Notes under the pieces: generated by a model
What the model saw: only the letters and a program-made list of their open reading frames with translations
The model's database searches: none
What the model was told of the DNA's origin: nothing
Part shown: in pieces, positions 10,013 through 17,521 of the stretch
Numbering within the stretch: position 1 is the first letter of the stretch
Layout of the letters: the number at the start of each line of letters is the position of its first letter
Assembly: GCA_051649085.1 (NCBI GenBank)
Contig: JBOFGK010000010.1
Span: forward strand, 62,001-126,000
DNA: 64,000 bases
Reading direction: 5' to 3'
DNA from: JBOFGK01 sp051649085
GTDB taxonomy: Bacteria; Bacillota_I; Bacilli_A; UBA3375
Program-made: the position numbers and the translations under genes

Positions 10013-10290
10013 AAATAATTATAGCAGAAGGAATTGTAAGTGTTGATAACAGGGACTTATTGGAAGAAAATATTACTTTTGATTTGTTTGAAAAAATGAT
10101 AGATAATTTTGATAAAATAGAACTACAAGATGATCAGACAGAATCAACGCTAGCAACATTGATTAGAGATTTTGTTAAAGAAGTTCGTAAATCGGATTTT
10201 ATAAACAAACTTAGTGAAATTGACAATGAAATAGAAAAGCATACTGCTTCGAATAATAACATTCAGATTAATGAAAATCTACCTTTTTGA
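10009..10290 (+). CDS. Small partner protein of the PHP-ATPase (93 aa)
   Basis: Starts inside the end of the ATPase gene (4-base overlap, ATGA-type coupling) with AAAGGAG upstream. The 93-residue product begins MKIIIAEGIVSVDN and is acidic and helical afterwards, ending NENLPF; there is no signal or TM segment. The family was not recognised. Tight coupling suggests a stoichiometric subunit, regulator or antitoxin-like partner of the PHP-ATPase. Confidence 0.7.
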   Translation: MKIIIAEGIVSVDNRDLLEENITFDLFEKMIDNFDKIELQDDQTESTLATLIRDFVKEVRKSDFINKLSEIDNEIEKHTASNNNIQINENLPF

Positions 10291-10340
10291 AAATGTATGA
10301 TCAAAAATATAAAGTTAGATAACTTATGTATAAAGGGGAA

Positions 10341-10485
10341 ATGATAATGAACATTAATTTTAAAAAGGATTTAATGATTGATATGTACGAAAAATTTATT
10401 GATTTTTTCAGAAGTTTTACTGGCTTCCGGTGGAGTCTTTTTGGCACTACATTTTTATTCAGAATATAAAAACAAACGAAAATAA
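10341..10485 (+). pseudogene. Frameshifted small hydrophobic peptide (Hol_Tox-like toxin remnant)
   Basis: AAAGGGGAA precedes an ATG at 10341/10347. The frame encodes MYEKFIDFF and then goes out of frame at a T-run near 10402-10407. Removing one T would join it to LLASGGVFLALHFYSEYKNKRK, ending at TAA 10485. The joined product (short N-terminus, one hydrophobic helix, basic tail) looks like type I holin-like toxins. The break could be decay or a sequencing error. Confidence 0.4.
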
Positions 10486-10509
10486 ATAGCAAGCAAAAAT
10501 TAAAATAAT

Positions 10510-10608
10510 TTGACATTTATTTCAAAAAATGGTATAATTAGAGTGTAAGTTTGATGATAAACATACATGAATACAAAAAAGACCTGTTGGAGCAGGTCTT
10601 TTTTTTTA
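10510..10608 (+). ncRNA. Antitoxin RNA of a type I toxin-antitoxin locus, copy 1 (intact)
   Basis: A textbook promoter TTGACA (10510-10515), 17-bp spacer, TATAAT (10533-10538) gives a predicted RNA of about 65 nt ending at the terminator GACCTG-TTGGAG-CAGGTC plus nine T (10581-10607). The RNA contains GATGATA (10553) and CATGAATACA (10566-10575). The same words lie on the top strand over the toxin's initiation region (10660 and 10675-10684), so the RNA is complementary to the toxin mRNA start codon, as in the Fst/par system. It converges with the toxin gene and shares its terminator. Confidence 0.8.
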
Positions 10609-10677
10609 CTTTTTTAAGTTATTACTTTCGACTAAGATTAAATAGACGAAAATAAGAATGATGATAGATTCACTCAT
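10606..10677 (-). CDS. Fst/par-like type I toxin peptide (23 aa)
   Basis: The minus-strand ATG at 10677 is preceded by the very strong AAAGGAGGTG (10683-10692). It encodes MSESIIILIFVYLILVESNN plus LKK: one short hydrophobic helix with a charged C-terminus, as in membrane-damaging type I toxins. Its 3' end runs into the antitoxin terminator from the other strand. The start region is complementary to the RNA above. The exact family is uncertain, but small hydrophobic ORF, strong SD, 5' hairpin and convergent antisense RNA together are characteristic. Confidence 0.75.
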   Translation of the reverse strand: MSESIIILIFVYLILVESNNLKK

Positions 10678-10701
10678 GAATACACCTCCTTTCATATTTT
10701 A

Positions 10702-10734
10702 CGTGGGCGGAGATTTACCCACGAGTATATTATA
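10702..10734 (-). promoter_or_regulatory. Toxin promoter -10 and 5' UTR hairpin
   Basis: On the minus strand TATAAT (10729-10734) precedes a 6-bp hairpin CGTGGG/CCCACG (10702-10707 with 10718-10723) at the mRNA 5' end. In Fst a 5' stem-loop protects the mRNA and delays translation; the same role is inferred here. No good -35 was seen. Confidence 0.55.
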
Positions 10735-10938
10735 CACTAAATCTAACAGTCATAGAAAATAATTTATTTTTTGAAAATAATATTTAAAACATTCTCATTT
10801 TTATTTGAACAAACTTTTTCAAATACATAATTCCTATATGTAATGTTTGTATCTTTATTCAGATTATATAATTTAGAAAAACACTCACTTACGATATCTC
10901 GTAGGAAATTTTGTTCTTGCAGTCAACTATTCTTCACA

Positions 10939-11118
10939 GATGAAGAATTCGTACAGCAAGTTGATAGCAAAACTTCCTGTTGTAATTATAAGTTAAAAAG
11001 CTTTTGAGAAGCATCCTAGAATTAACAAAAATATGTTATAATCTATGAGGTTATGCTTAATCCATGAAAAGCAAAAAAAAGACAAAAAAAGTATTATATA
11101 TATGGTTATGCTTGATCC
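10939..11118 (+). repeat. Duplicated leader, copy B
   Basis: Homologous to 7243-7430. It has the vestigial frame TDEEFVQQVDSK, the same CATCCTAGAATTAACAAAAA stretch, extended -10 TGTTATAAT (11034-11042) and two GGTTATGCTTRATCC motifs (11049-11063 and 11104-11118, 55 bases apart versus 56 in copy A). The sequence just downstream differs, so the duplication covers only the leader. Confidence 0.7.
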
Positions 11119-11144
11119 ATAAAAAAGCCAAATGAAAGAGAAAA

Positions 11145-13049
11145 ATGAAGATAATAAAAAACACCTTATTTATTTTATTTCATATAGTAATGTATTGGGC
11201 CATAGTATTCATTGCATCTTGTGATTTAAATGTTATGGAAAATTTTTTAAAATTTGACAAGGAAAATATAAACAAACTTCAAACAGAAATAATTGGTCTT
11301 TTTGGTGTTGAAATTGGAATTCTAGCAATTATTTTTACAATAATCATTAATTTTGGAGAAAAAAAAATATTTGGAATTGAAAAATTGTTCTGGATAAGAA
11401 AAAAAGTTTCGTTAAAGTTCTTCATGATATATAATGTTATTGTGTTTTTGCTGCTAATGACTATCTTTTTTTCTAATAATTTAGTATATACATCTTGCAT
11501 CTTAGCCACGATAATAGTAAATTTTATTACAAATTTTGCATTTGCTTTTTATTGTATAAAAATTATTACAGAAATGAATTCAATGGAACAAGTTGTAAAA
11601 GATATTAAAAAAATAAAAGAAGCAGAAAAAATTGAAATAATAAAAAAAATGTCTATAAATGAAGAAAATTACTCTGATTGCAAAAAATTTGTTAATATAT
11701 TGGAAATTTCGGAAATTAATAATAAAGCATTTTTAAAGGAAATTTTTGAAAATTTCTTTAGTGATAATGATTTTACATGTCAGATAATATCAGAAGAATT
11801 ATTATTTGAGAAACCAGAAATATTTTATACACAAGCAGATATTATGGCTGTATCAGTAGTTGATTATTTAAAAGCTAACAATAGAAGGTTAAATATAGAG
11901 CTTGCAGTTCTTCATAATTTAGATATAATCACAAATTTAGACAATCAAATTGAATATTCACATTTTGCTTTTAGAGATACTTTTTTTGAAGAAAGTGACT
12001 TAAATATTGAAATAGTTGCAAGAATCTTCGAGATGTTGAAAAGAAAGAACATTGATGCCAATAGTCTAATAACAATTTTATTTGAAAAAGTAAACACTAC
12101 TTCAAGTAAATTAAATAAAAAAAATTTTTTTATAAATGTATTGGAATATATTAAAATGCATTCTGGTTACTATCTTAAAGAGGAAAAAATAATATTATAT
12201 GAAAACTCTAGTGGGAAAAACATCATAATCAATGGTAATATATATAAGTCAGAAGATTTAATTACTGATGAAGATAAATGCATAATTAAAAAAAATATTG
12301 AGATCACGGAATGTCTTATAAAACAAATAGCTTTTTTTGAATTTCAAAATATTCAAATTGTTGATATAGATGAATTAAAATTAATCTTAGATTTATTGGC
12401 TAAAATTGCTGCTAATATATCTGATAATTCGCAAAAAATAATTTTTTGGATAAGGAAAGAAATTACATTCAATACTAGTGGTGAAGCAGAGGAGTTTTTA
12501 AAATATAATATCCATTTAATTTGTGATGTTCGATTGCGTATGCTAGATAAAATCAAGAAAATAAATATTTCAATTCTTTTAGAGATGGCATTTATTTGTC
12601 AAAAAGAGATATACAAGGACAAAGCTCTACTTTCTTTTAAAGAAAACTTTTTTCTTATAGAAGCAAATATAGAAAAAATACCAGAAATATTAAGTGATTT
12701 TTCGGACTTTTTAGAAACTTTTCAATCGATTTACTTACCTAAAATTAGAATTGCAGATGTTACTAAGTATGACAAACACATATATAAAACAATTATTACT
12801 GGTAGTACAACAAAAAACATAACTAAACCAATTTCTGGAATGTGTATGTGGAATATTCTTTATTGTCATTTTTATAAAAAAAATAAAATATTAAAAAACG
12901 ATGATTACGTAAGAAAATGCCATAGTAAAAGCTTTTTGAAAGAAGGGATTAAAATTTATTCTAATTTTGAATTTGACAAAAGAGATGAATTTATTAGAGC
13001 TTTAGAAGAAACATATAAAGACAATATTCGGTTTCTGATAGATGAATAA
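11145..13049 (+). CDS. Large membrane-anchored protein of unknown function
   Basis: 634 residues. About four hydrophobic helices lie in the first 150 residues (near 5-25, 45-68, 90-110, 118-140), the pattern of a membrane anchor, followed by a soluble, Asn/Lys/Glu-rich helical region of nearly 500 residues with no motif I recognise. The start at 11145 follows GAAAGAG. It has its own copy of the leader that precedes the PHP-ATPase gene, so the two may share control. Composition is extremely A+T rich, like other acquired genes here. It could be an abortive-infection or sensor-effector protein, but this rests on context only. Confidence 0.65.
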   Translation: MKIIKNTLFILFHIVMYWAIVFIASCDLNVMENFLKFDKENINKLQTEIIGLFGVEIGILAIIFTIIINFGEKKIFGIEKLFWIRKKVSLKFFMIYNVIVFLLLMTIFFSNNLVYTSCILATIIVNFITNFAFAFYCIKIITEMNSMEQVVKDIKKIKEAEKIEIIKKMSINEENYSDCKKFVNILEISEINNKAFLKEIFENFFSDNDFTCQIISEELLFEKPEIFYTQADIMAVSVVDYLKANNRRLNIELAVLHNLDIITNLDNQIEYSHFAFRDTFFEESDLNIEIVARIFEMLKRKNIDANSLITILFEKVNTTSSKLNKKNFFINVLEYIKMHSGYYLKEEKIILYENSSGKNIIINGNIYKSEDLITDEDKCIIKKNIEITECLIKQIAFFEFQNIQIVDIDELKLILDLLAKIAANISDNSQKIIFWIRKEITFNTSGEAEEFLKYNIHLICDVRLRMLDKIKKINISILLEMAFICQKEIYKDKALLSFKENFFLIEANIEKIPEILSDFSDFLETFQSIYLPKIRIADVTKYDKHIYKTIITGSTTKNITKPISGMCMWNILYCHFYKKNKILKNDDYVRKCHSKSFLKEGIKIYSNFEFDKRDEFIRALEETYKDNIRFLIDE

Positions 13050-13195
13050 AGCAAATATCATTGCTAAAGAAAGCATAGATAAAATAGTTGTATGTCCATT
13101 ACTGTTATTGTAATGCACATTCTTGTAAAACTATGAAAAAAGAATAAACGAAGAGTCCAGCAAAAGCTAAAATTTACTATTCACAAAGATAAAAT

Positions 13196-13281
13196 TTGAC
13201 ATTCACTAAAATAATTGGTATAATTAAAGTGTAAAGAAAAAGACATGACACAAAAAAGACCTGTCAAAGCAGGTCTTTTTT
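13196..13281 (+). ncRNA. Type I antitoxin RNA, copy 2
   Basis: TTGACA (13196-13201), 17-bp spacer and TATAAT (13219-13224) match copy 1, as does the terminator GACCTG-TCAAAG-CAGGTC with a T-run (13258-13281). The middle is shorter and the CATGAATACA word has decayed to CATGACACA. The promoter looks functional although the toxin opposite it is broken. Confidence 0.65.
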
Positions 13282-13293
13282 ATGTTTAATTAA

Positions 13294-13353
13294 TTACTTG
13301 TTATTTTCTCTAATGATTAGAAAAGTGAATAGCTTTATAATATAGGAAACAAC
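13294..13353 (-). pseudogene. Remnant of type I toxin, copy 2
   Basis: On the minus strand a frame without a start codon reads YIIKLFTFLIIRENNK then TAA, alignable to the intact copy's C-terminal half (LIFVYLILVESNNLKK). It is directly upstream of an in-frame TAA and lacks ATG and SD, so it is a dead toxin. Confidence 0.5.
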
Positions 13354-13360
13354 TGTTTAA

Positions 13361-13402
13361 AAAAAGAGAGTGTCTAAAAACTAATTTTAGATACTCTTTT
13401 TT
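13361..13402. terminator. Bidirectional terminator (serine recombinase side)
   Basis: A 12-bp stem GAGTGTCTAAAA/TTTTAGATACTC (13368-13379 with 13385-13396, one G-T pair) flanked by A- and T-runs. It serves the recombinase transcript coming from the right and the unit at the left. Confidence 0.75.
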
Positions 13403-13456
13403 CGTGTTTTGGAATAATAATTACATTCATTTAATTTAATAAAATTAGTTAATAAT

Positions 13457-14641
13457 TTATTTTGTGAATTCAACATTCTTTAATTCTCCATCATCAAATA
13501 AATCGATTCTTCTCACACAACTAAAATTGTATAAACTAATTGATTTCTTTTTTTTAAGCATCTTTTTCATTTCTATGAGTTCTTCTTTAGAAATTTCATT
13601 TTGTAAAAAAAGATCGTTAAGTTCATTTATTTTTTTTTCGTAAATTGCTTCAGCTTTTATTCGAAGATTTTCATATCTGCGTAGTAAATCTCGTTTTATT
13701 TTATCTTCAGAAATGTATAAATTTTTCTGATTTTCTTTTTGCAGAAAATAATATACATATTCCCGTCGGATTTCTCCAGTGTGCGAATATTTTTTAATTG
13801 TTGTTTTGAATGCCTTTCGGTCATCTATGTATACCTTTTGAGCAAATGTATATTTATTTTTTGTTATGATTCTTGTACGAGAACGTGATTTTTTTAAGCA
13901 TTCTATTTGTTCTTCAGTGAAAATAGGTTCACAAAGATAGTATTTTTCACCTTTGACAAATACGTATCCACGATAAATTGTTTTATTAAGTGTTTTGAGG
14001 GTACAGTTTTTTGTCCACTTAATACCTTCAATGTTTTTTTCAACAAATTTTTTAATATCAATATGACTTTCCTGATTCATGTACATTTCATATATCTTTT
14101 TTATAATTTCAATTTTTTCATTAAAATGCAAAGTATCTGTATCATCTTTTGTAAATCCAATTGGTGGCTTTCCGCCCCAGGGGTACTCTCTATTACGGGC
14201 TTTAGTTATTAAACCATTAAATGTTTTTTCACGAGTTTCATCACTCCAAAACTGATTCATTGCTAATTTAATATTACTATTGAGAATATCACCTGCTGTA
14301 TCAAATTTCAAGTCTGAATCAAGGTATTGAAGTTTAACATTATTTTTTTTACAAAGTTCTATGAAACTTAAGTGATCTAATGTATTTCTTGAAATTCTAC
14401 AAGAACGATGAGCAATAACTCGTTCAACTTTTCCTGCTTGAATATCATTAATAATCATTGTTATTCCTCTTCTTTTCATGTTTTTTGCTGATTTACCCTC
14501 ATCATTAACTAACTTGAAGTTATCTTTTTCTTCTGGTTTTAAAATACTTGTTATTTCAAAAATCTGATGTTCAATTGAATGCCCATATTTTTTTTGATCA
14601 TCACTTGATACTCTCACGTATCCATAAATAATTTTCCCCAT
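13457..14641 (-). CDS. Serine recombinase (resolvase/integrase family)
   Basis: 394 residues from ATG 14641, which follows AAAGGAGGAAAT; the upstream in-frame ATG lacks a ribosome site. The catalytic domain begins YGYVRVSSDDQ (nucleophile S12 or S13) with RISRNTLD near 92-99, then the recombinase DNA-binding domain (GKPPIGF near 165). Large serine recombinases catalyse integration or excision through a covalent phosphoserine link. It is short for the class, and the zinc-ribbon cysteines (CxxC) usually found before the C-terminal coiled coil are absent. It is the likely integrase of the island, or of a smaller element within it; no att core could be identified. Confidence 0.85.
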   Translation of the reverse strand: MGKIIYGYVRVSSDDQKKYGHSIEHQIFEITSILKPEEKDNFKLVNDEGKSAKNMKRRGITMIINDIQAGKVERVIAHRSCRISRNTLDHLSFIELCKKNNVKLQYLDSDLKFDTAGDILNSNIKLAMNQFWSDETREKTFNGLITKARNREYPWGGKPPIGFTKDDTDTLHFNEKIEIIKKIYEMYMNQESHIDIKKFVEKNIEGIKWTKNCTLKTLNKTIYRGYVFVKGEKYYLCEPIFTEEQIECLKKSRSRTRIITKNKYTFAQKVYIDDRKAFKTTIKKYSHTGEIRREYVYYFLQKENQKNLYISEDKIKRDLLRRYENLRIKAEAIYEKKINELNDLFLQNEISKEELIEMKKMLKKKKSISLYNFSCVRRIDLFDDGELKNVEFTK

Positions 14642-14673
14642 ATTTCCTCCTTTTTTAATTATATCAAAAATCA

Positions 14674-14876
14674 AAAAAAAGCTTGCATTATTGAAAAAAA
14701 GTGTTATAATATAATTAGAAAATATTTATGAGGACATTATTACTATAAATGTTTTTCATTTGAAGCGATAGGTAGAGCTTTAAAGTTTAGTTTATTTCCT
14801 ATCAAAAGAACCAAATTAATAATAAGCAAAAAAATTTTTAAGTCTCTTAAGTAAGAAATTTAAAAATTTTTTTTAA
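14674..14876 (+). ncRNA. Repeat R1: candidate structured ncRNA left of the R-M genes
   Basis: About 200 bp, repeated at 17522-17727 with scattered substitutions. TTGCAT (14683-14688) and extended -10 TGTTATAAT (14702-14710) suggest transcription. The predicted RNA has a small AAATG/CATTT hairpin, a GATAGG/CCTATC hairpin (near 14767-14802) and a perfect 14-bp terminal stem AAAAAAATTTTTAA/TTAAAAATTTTTTT with a U-run. No ORF is conserved. Class unknown. Confidence 0.6.
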
Positions 14877-14964
14877 TGAAACCAACAATATATGTACTTC
14901 ATATATAAGAAATTAAAATCATTTGTACATGTTATATTACTTTTGTATCGAGCTTAATGTCTAA

Positions 14965-15138
14965 TTAATCATATTATCTGACTTTGATCCAGCTTACAAT
15001 GAATTTGTTCCAAGATTTATCAATCAACCATATTTAGCTTCAGTTAAAGTTGCTAAAAATGTACGGCTTAAAAGTTATCGCTTGGAACATTTTGATATAG
15101 ATTTAATAAATTTCATAGTATCTTTTAATTCAATCTAA
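14965..15138 (+). pseudogene. Gene fragment of unknown origin
   Basis: A start-less open frame of about 57 residues containing SDFDPAYNEFVPRF and RLEHFDIDLINF ends at TAA 15136. It lies between R1 and the methyltransferase promoter. It has protein-like composition but no SD or start codon. It is probably the tail of a gene cut by insertion; family unknown. Confidence 0.35.
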
Positions 15139-15254
15139 AACCATTTGTATATAACCTAATAAGTTGTTTCGATAATTCATTTGATGACAAGAATTAAATA
15201 GATGATTTAAGAAATATTTCATATTATGAAAAACAAGAAAAAAAGAAGATAAAA

Positions 15255-15263
15255 TGATATAAT
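15255..15263 (+). promoter_or_regulatory. Extended -10 promoter for the R-M operon
   Basis: TGATATAAT at 15255-15263, about 200 bases upstream of the methyltransferase. It resembles the -10 elements of the two duplicated leaders. No clear -35. Confidence 0.4.
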
Positions 15264-15340
15264 CTATTTAGTAATTGGAAAATTAAGATTCATATAAATT
15301 GATCGATAGCTATACTTGCACAATTACGAAGAGGTGAAAT

Positions 15341-15382
15341 ATGAACCAAATAAATCATTTTCTATCAATTGAAACTAATTAA
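15341..15382 (+). CDS. Possible 13-aa leader peptide upstream of the methyltransferase
   Basis: GAAGAGGTGAAAT precedes an ATG that encodes MNQINHFLSIETN then TAA. The ribosome site is good but the peptide is tiny; it may be a truncated gene, for example a lost controller protein. Confidence 0.25.
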   Translation: MNQINHFLSIETN

Positions 15383-15469
15383 GACAATCGTACGATATAA
15401 AATTTAAATTATGCCGATAGGTTAACTAATTTTTGTAATTCAAAAACTAAAATTTAAAAAGGAGATCAA

Positions 15470-16426
15470 ATGGAAAAATTCATTGATTTGTTCGCTGGAA
15501 TTGGTGCGTTCCATCAGGCGTTAAAAAATCATAAAACTAAATGTGTATTTGCATCGGAAATTGATAAATATTGTATTAAGCAATATGAAAAAAATTATGG
15601 AATAACGCCAAATGGAGATATTCGACAAATAGATGAACGTGCAATTCCAAGTCATGATATTTTATGTGCAGGATTTCCATGTCAGCCATTCAGCATTGCA
15701 GGAAATAAAATAGGTTTTTCCGACCATAGAGGTGATCTTTTTTTTGAGGTATGTAGAATAGCAAAGTTTCATAAACCAAAACTTATATTACTTGAAAATG
15801 TAAAGAACATTTCAACACATGATAATGGACAGACACTTAAAGTGATATTGAACGAACTAGAATTAATGGGCTATAGTACTAATTGGAAAATAATGAATGC
15901 CAAAGACCATGGTTTACCCCAAAAAAGAGAGAGAATATATATAGTTGCATCACTTGAAAATAGAAAATTCAATTTTCCAAATCCTCATAATACTACTGTA
16001 GTTATAAATGACATAATTGAAAAAAACTTAGAAGTTGAAAATTACGTAATTCCGGATAATAAATTAGTTAAACTTGAAATAGATAAAAATAAAACAGATA
16101 ATATAACAAAGCCTACTAAAATTGGTCAAATTAAAAATGGTGGGCAGGGTGATAGAATATATTCACCAAATTCAGTAGGAATTACTATATCGGCAACAAG
16201 TGGAGGAACTGGTTCTAAAACTGGTTTGTATCATATAAATGGTAAAATCAGGAAACTAACTCCGCGTGAAGCAGCTAGAATTCAGGGTTTTCCTGATGAT
16301 TTCTCAATAAATGTTTCCGATTCACAAGCCTATAAACAATTCGGAAATTCAATACCTGTCAATGTATTAAAAGACATCGTAAGTGAATTATATAAGCAAA
16401 AATTTTTAGGAGATGAAGATGAATAA
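15470..16426 (+). CDS. DNA cytosine-5 methyltransferase of a type II R-M system
   Basis: 318 residues with ordered C5-MTase motifs: I DLFAGIGAF (residues 6-14), IV GFPCQPFS with catalytic C71, VI ENV (109-111), VIII QKRERIYIV (151-159), a short target-recognition region (about 170-260), and IX/X ending in YKQFGNSIPVNV. It transfers a methyl group from SAM to C5 of cytosine in a specific site and protects host DNA from the partner nuclease. AAGGAG precedes the ATG. The next gene overlaps by 8 bases. The recognition sequence cannot be read from sequence. Both genes sit between R1 and R2, consistent with horizontal transfer as a cassette. Confidence 0.93.
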   Translation: MEKFIDLFAGIGAFHQALKNHKTKCVFASEIDKYCIKQYEKNYGITPNGDIRQIDERAIPSHDILCAGFPCQPFSIAGNKIGFSDHRGDLFFEVCRIAKFHKPKLILLENVKNISTHDNGQTLKVILNELELMGYSTNWKIMNAKDHGLPQKRERIYIVASLENRKFNFPNPHNTTVVINDIIEKNLEVENYVIPDNKLVKLEIDKNKTDNITKPTKIGQIKNGGQGDRIYSPNSVGITISATSGGTGSKTGLYHINGKIRKLTPREAARIQGFPDDFSINVSDSQAYKQFGNSIPVNVLKDIVSELYKQKFLGDEDE

Positions 16427-17249
16427 ATTGCAAATTTTAGGAAGTAATACTGCAAAATCTGGTTTTAGAAATGAAAAGTTACTAGTCGATAAATTTAATA
16501 ATTATTCAACTGATTGCGATGCAAAATATTGGTTGGAATTTATGGGCTATAAAATAAACAATATCCAAAAATTAAAAGCTTATGTTATACCAGCAGGAAC
16601 TAAAAATATAGAAAATTTAATCAATTCTGAAGAAATAAATGAATTTAAAAAATTTCATAGATTCAGTAAAGCTGATCTGCAAGTTCAAATAGAAATTATA
16701 ATAGATAATATAATATATAGAGAAAATATTTCAGCTAAATCTACCAAATCTACTGCATCATTCAATCAAATTGATAAGAGAAAAGTATCTACATATAAAG
16801 AAATGTGGAATATACCAGATGATGTGTCAGACATACTTGAGTGTTTCACAGGTCAGAAATCACCTTTTGATTTAGGATATACTGAAAAAGATATGATAAT
16901 AAGCAAAGGGAGTGCAAGAATTACTTCATCTACGATGCACAAGCTACATGTTGAAAAAATTTTGAATTTTTTTAATTCTAATAAATATATGATTTTGTCG
17001 GATATAATTATTGGTAGAGGTCCACTGAAAGCAGATTTTATGATTATAACGACAGATGAAAATAAATATGATATTTTTCGTTCATCTGAGATAATCAATC
17101 ATTTTTGTAATTTTGACTTTGAAAAGGGAACAAGAACAACTTTTTTACTAGGTAACTGTTTTAGTATGCAGAGAAAAGGTGGTACACCAGATCCAGAAAG
17201 CCTTCAATTTAAATTCAAACCAAATAAAATAATTTCATCATTAAAATGA
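16419..17249 (+). CDS. Type II restriction endonuclease (partner of the C5-MTase)
   Basis: 276 residues from ATG 16419 (AGGAG at 16408-16412; the ATG at 16413 is too close). No named nuclease family was recognised, but features fit an R-M endonuclease: it overlaps the methyltransferase, has acidic/lysine pairs typical of PD-(D/E)XK folds (for example a RFSKADLQVQIEI segment with later ENISAKS near 90-110) and the ending RKGGTPDPESLQFKFKP, a style seen in several restriction enzymes. Function is inferred mainly from linkage. No controller gene is visible. Confidence 0.75.
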   Translation: MNKLQILGSNTAKSGFRNEKLLVDKFNNYSTDCDAKYWLEFMGYKINNIQKLKAYVIPAGTKNIENLINSEEINEFKKFHRFSKADLQVQIEIIIDNIIYRENISAKSTKSTASFNQIDKRKVSTYKEMWNIPDDVSDILECFTGQKSPFDLGYTEKDMIISKGSARITSSTMHKLHVEKILNFFNSNKYMILSDIIIGRGPLKADFMIITTDENKYDIFRSSEIINHFCNFDFEKGTRTTFLLGNCFSMQRKGGTPDPESLQFKFKPNKIISSLK

Positions 17250-17277
17250 TTTGAGTGGTAAAGTGATTTATTATTTT

Positions 17278-17417
17278 TAATCAAACTCTAAGAAAAATGG
17301 TATAATTAGACTATAAGTTTGATACTAAATATGGATGAATACAAAAAAGACCTGCTTGAATAGATCTTTTTTTATGTGATCAGGAGGTTTATTCACGAGT
17401 ATATTATACATATGTTG
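17278..17417 (+). ncRNA. Type I antitoxin locus, copy 3 (degenerate, toxin deleted)
   Basis: TATAAT (17301-17306) and the following AAGTTTGATACTAAA...GGATGAATACAAAAAAGACCTG match copy 1, but the -35 is TAATCA and the terminator stem has two mismatches (GACCTG/TAGATC). Directly after it comes a stretch matching copy 1's toxin 5' UTR and promoter (CACGAGTATATTATAC); the toxin ORF between is gone. Confidence 0.55.
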
Positions 17418-17466
17418 AATCTCTCCACAAAAAAATAAAATTGAGAAAAAAGAAACCTATTAATTT

Positions 17467-17521
17467 AGGTTGTATAATATGTAGTGGGAAAAAATTATAG
17501 TTGCTCTTTTACGTAAAAAAT
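17467..17521 (+). repeat. Repeat with ISL3-like terminal motif, copy 1
   Basis: TTGTATAATATGTAGTGGG followed by an A-rich stretch and TATAGTTGCTCTTTT. The same block recurs at 17726 and, with a G-run, at 21295 next to an ISL3-like transposase fragment, so it is probably an insertion-sequence end. Confidence 0.45.

Noticed and set aside
13258..13281. Plain terminator explanation for the repeated GACCTG hairpins
   Set aside because: The match between copies extends upstream through TATAAT and the -35, and no gene end lies before copies 1 or 2 at terminator distance, so they are small RNA genes rather than simple terminators.
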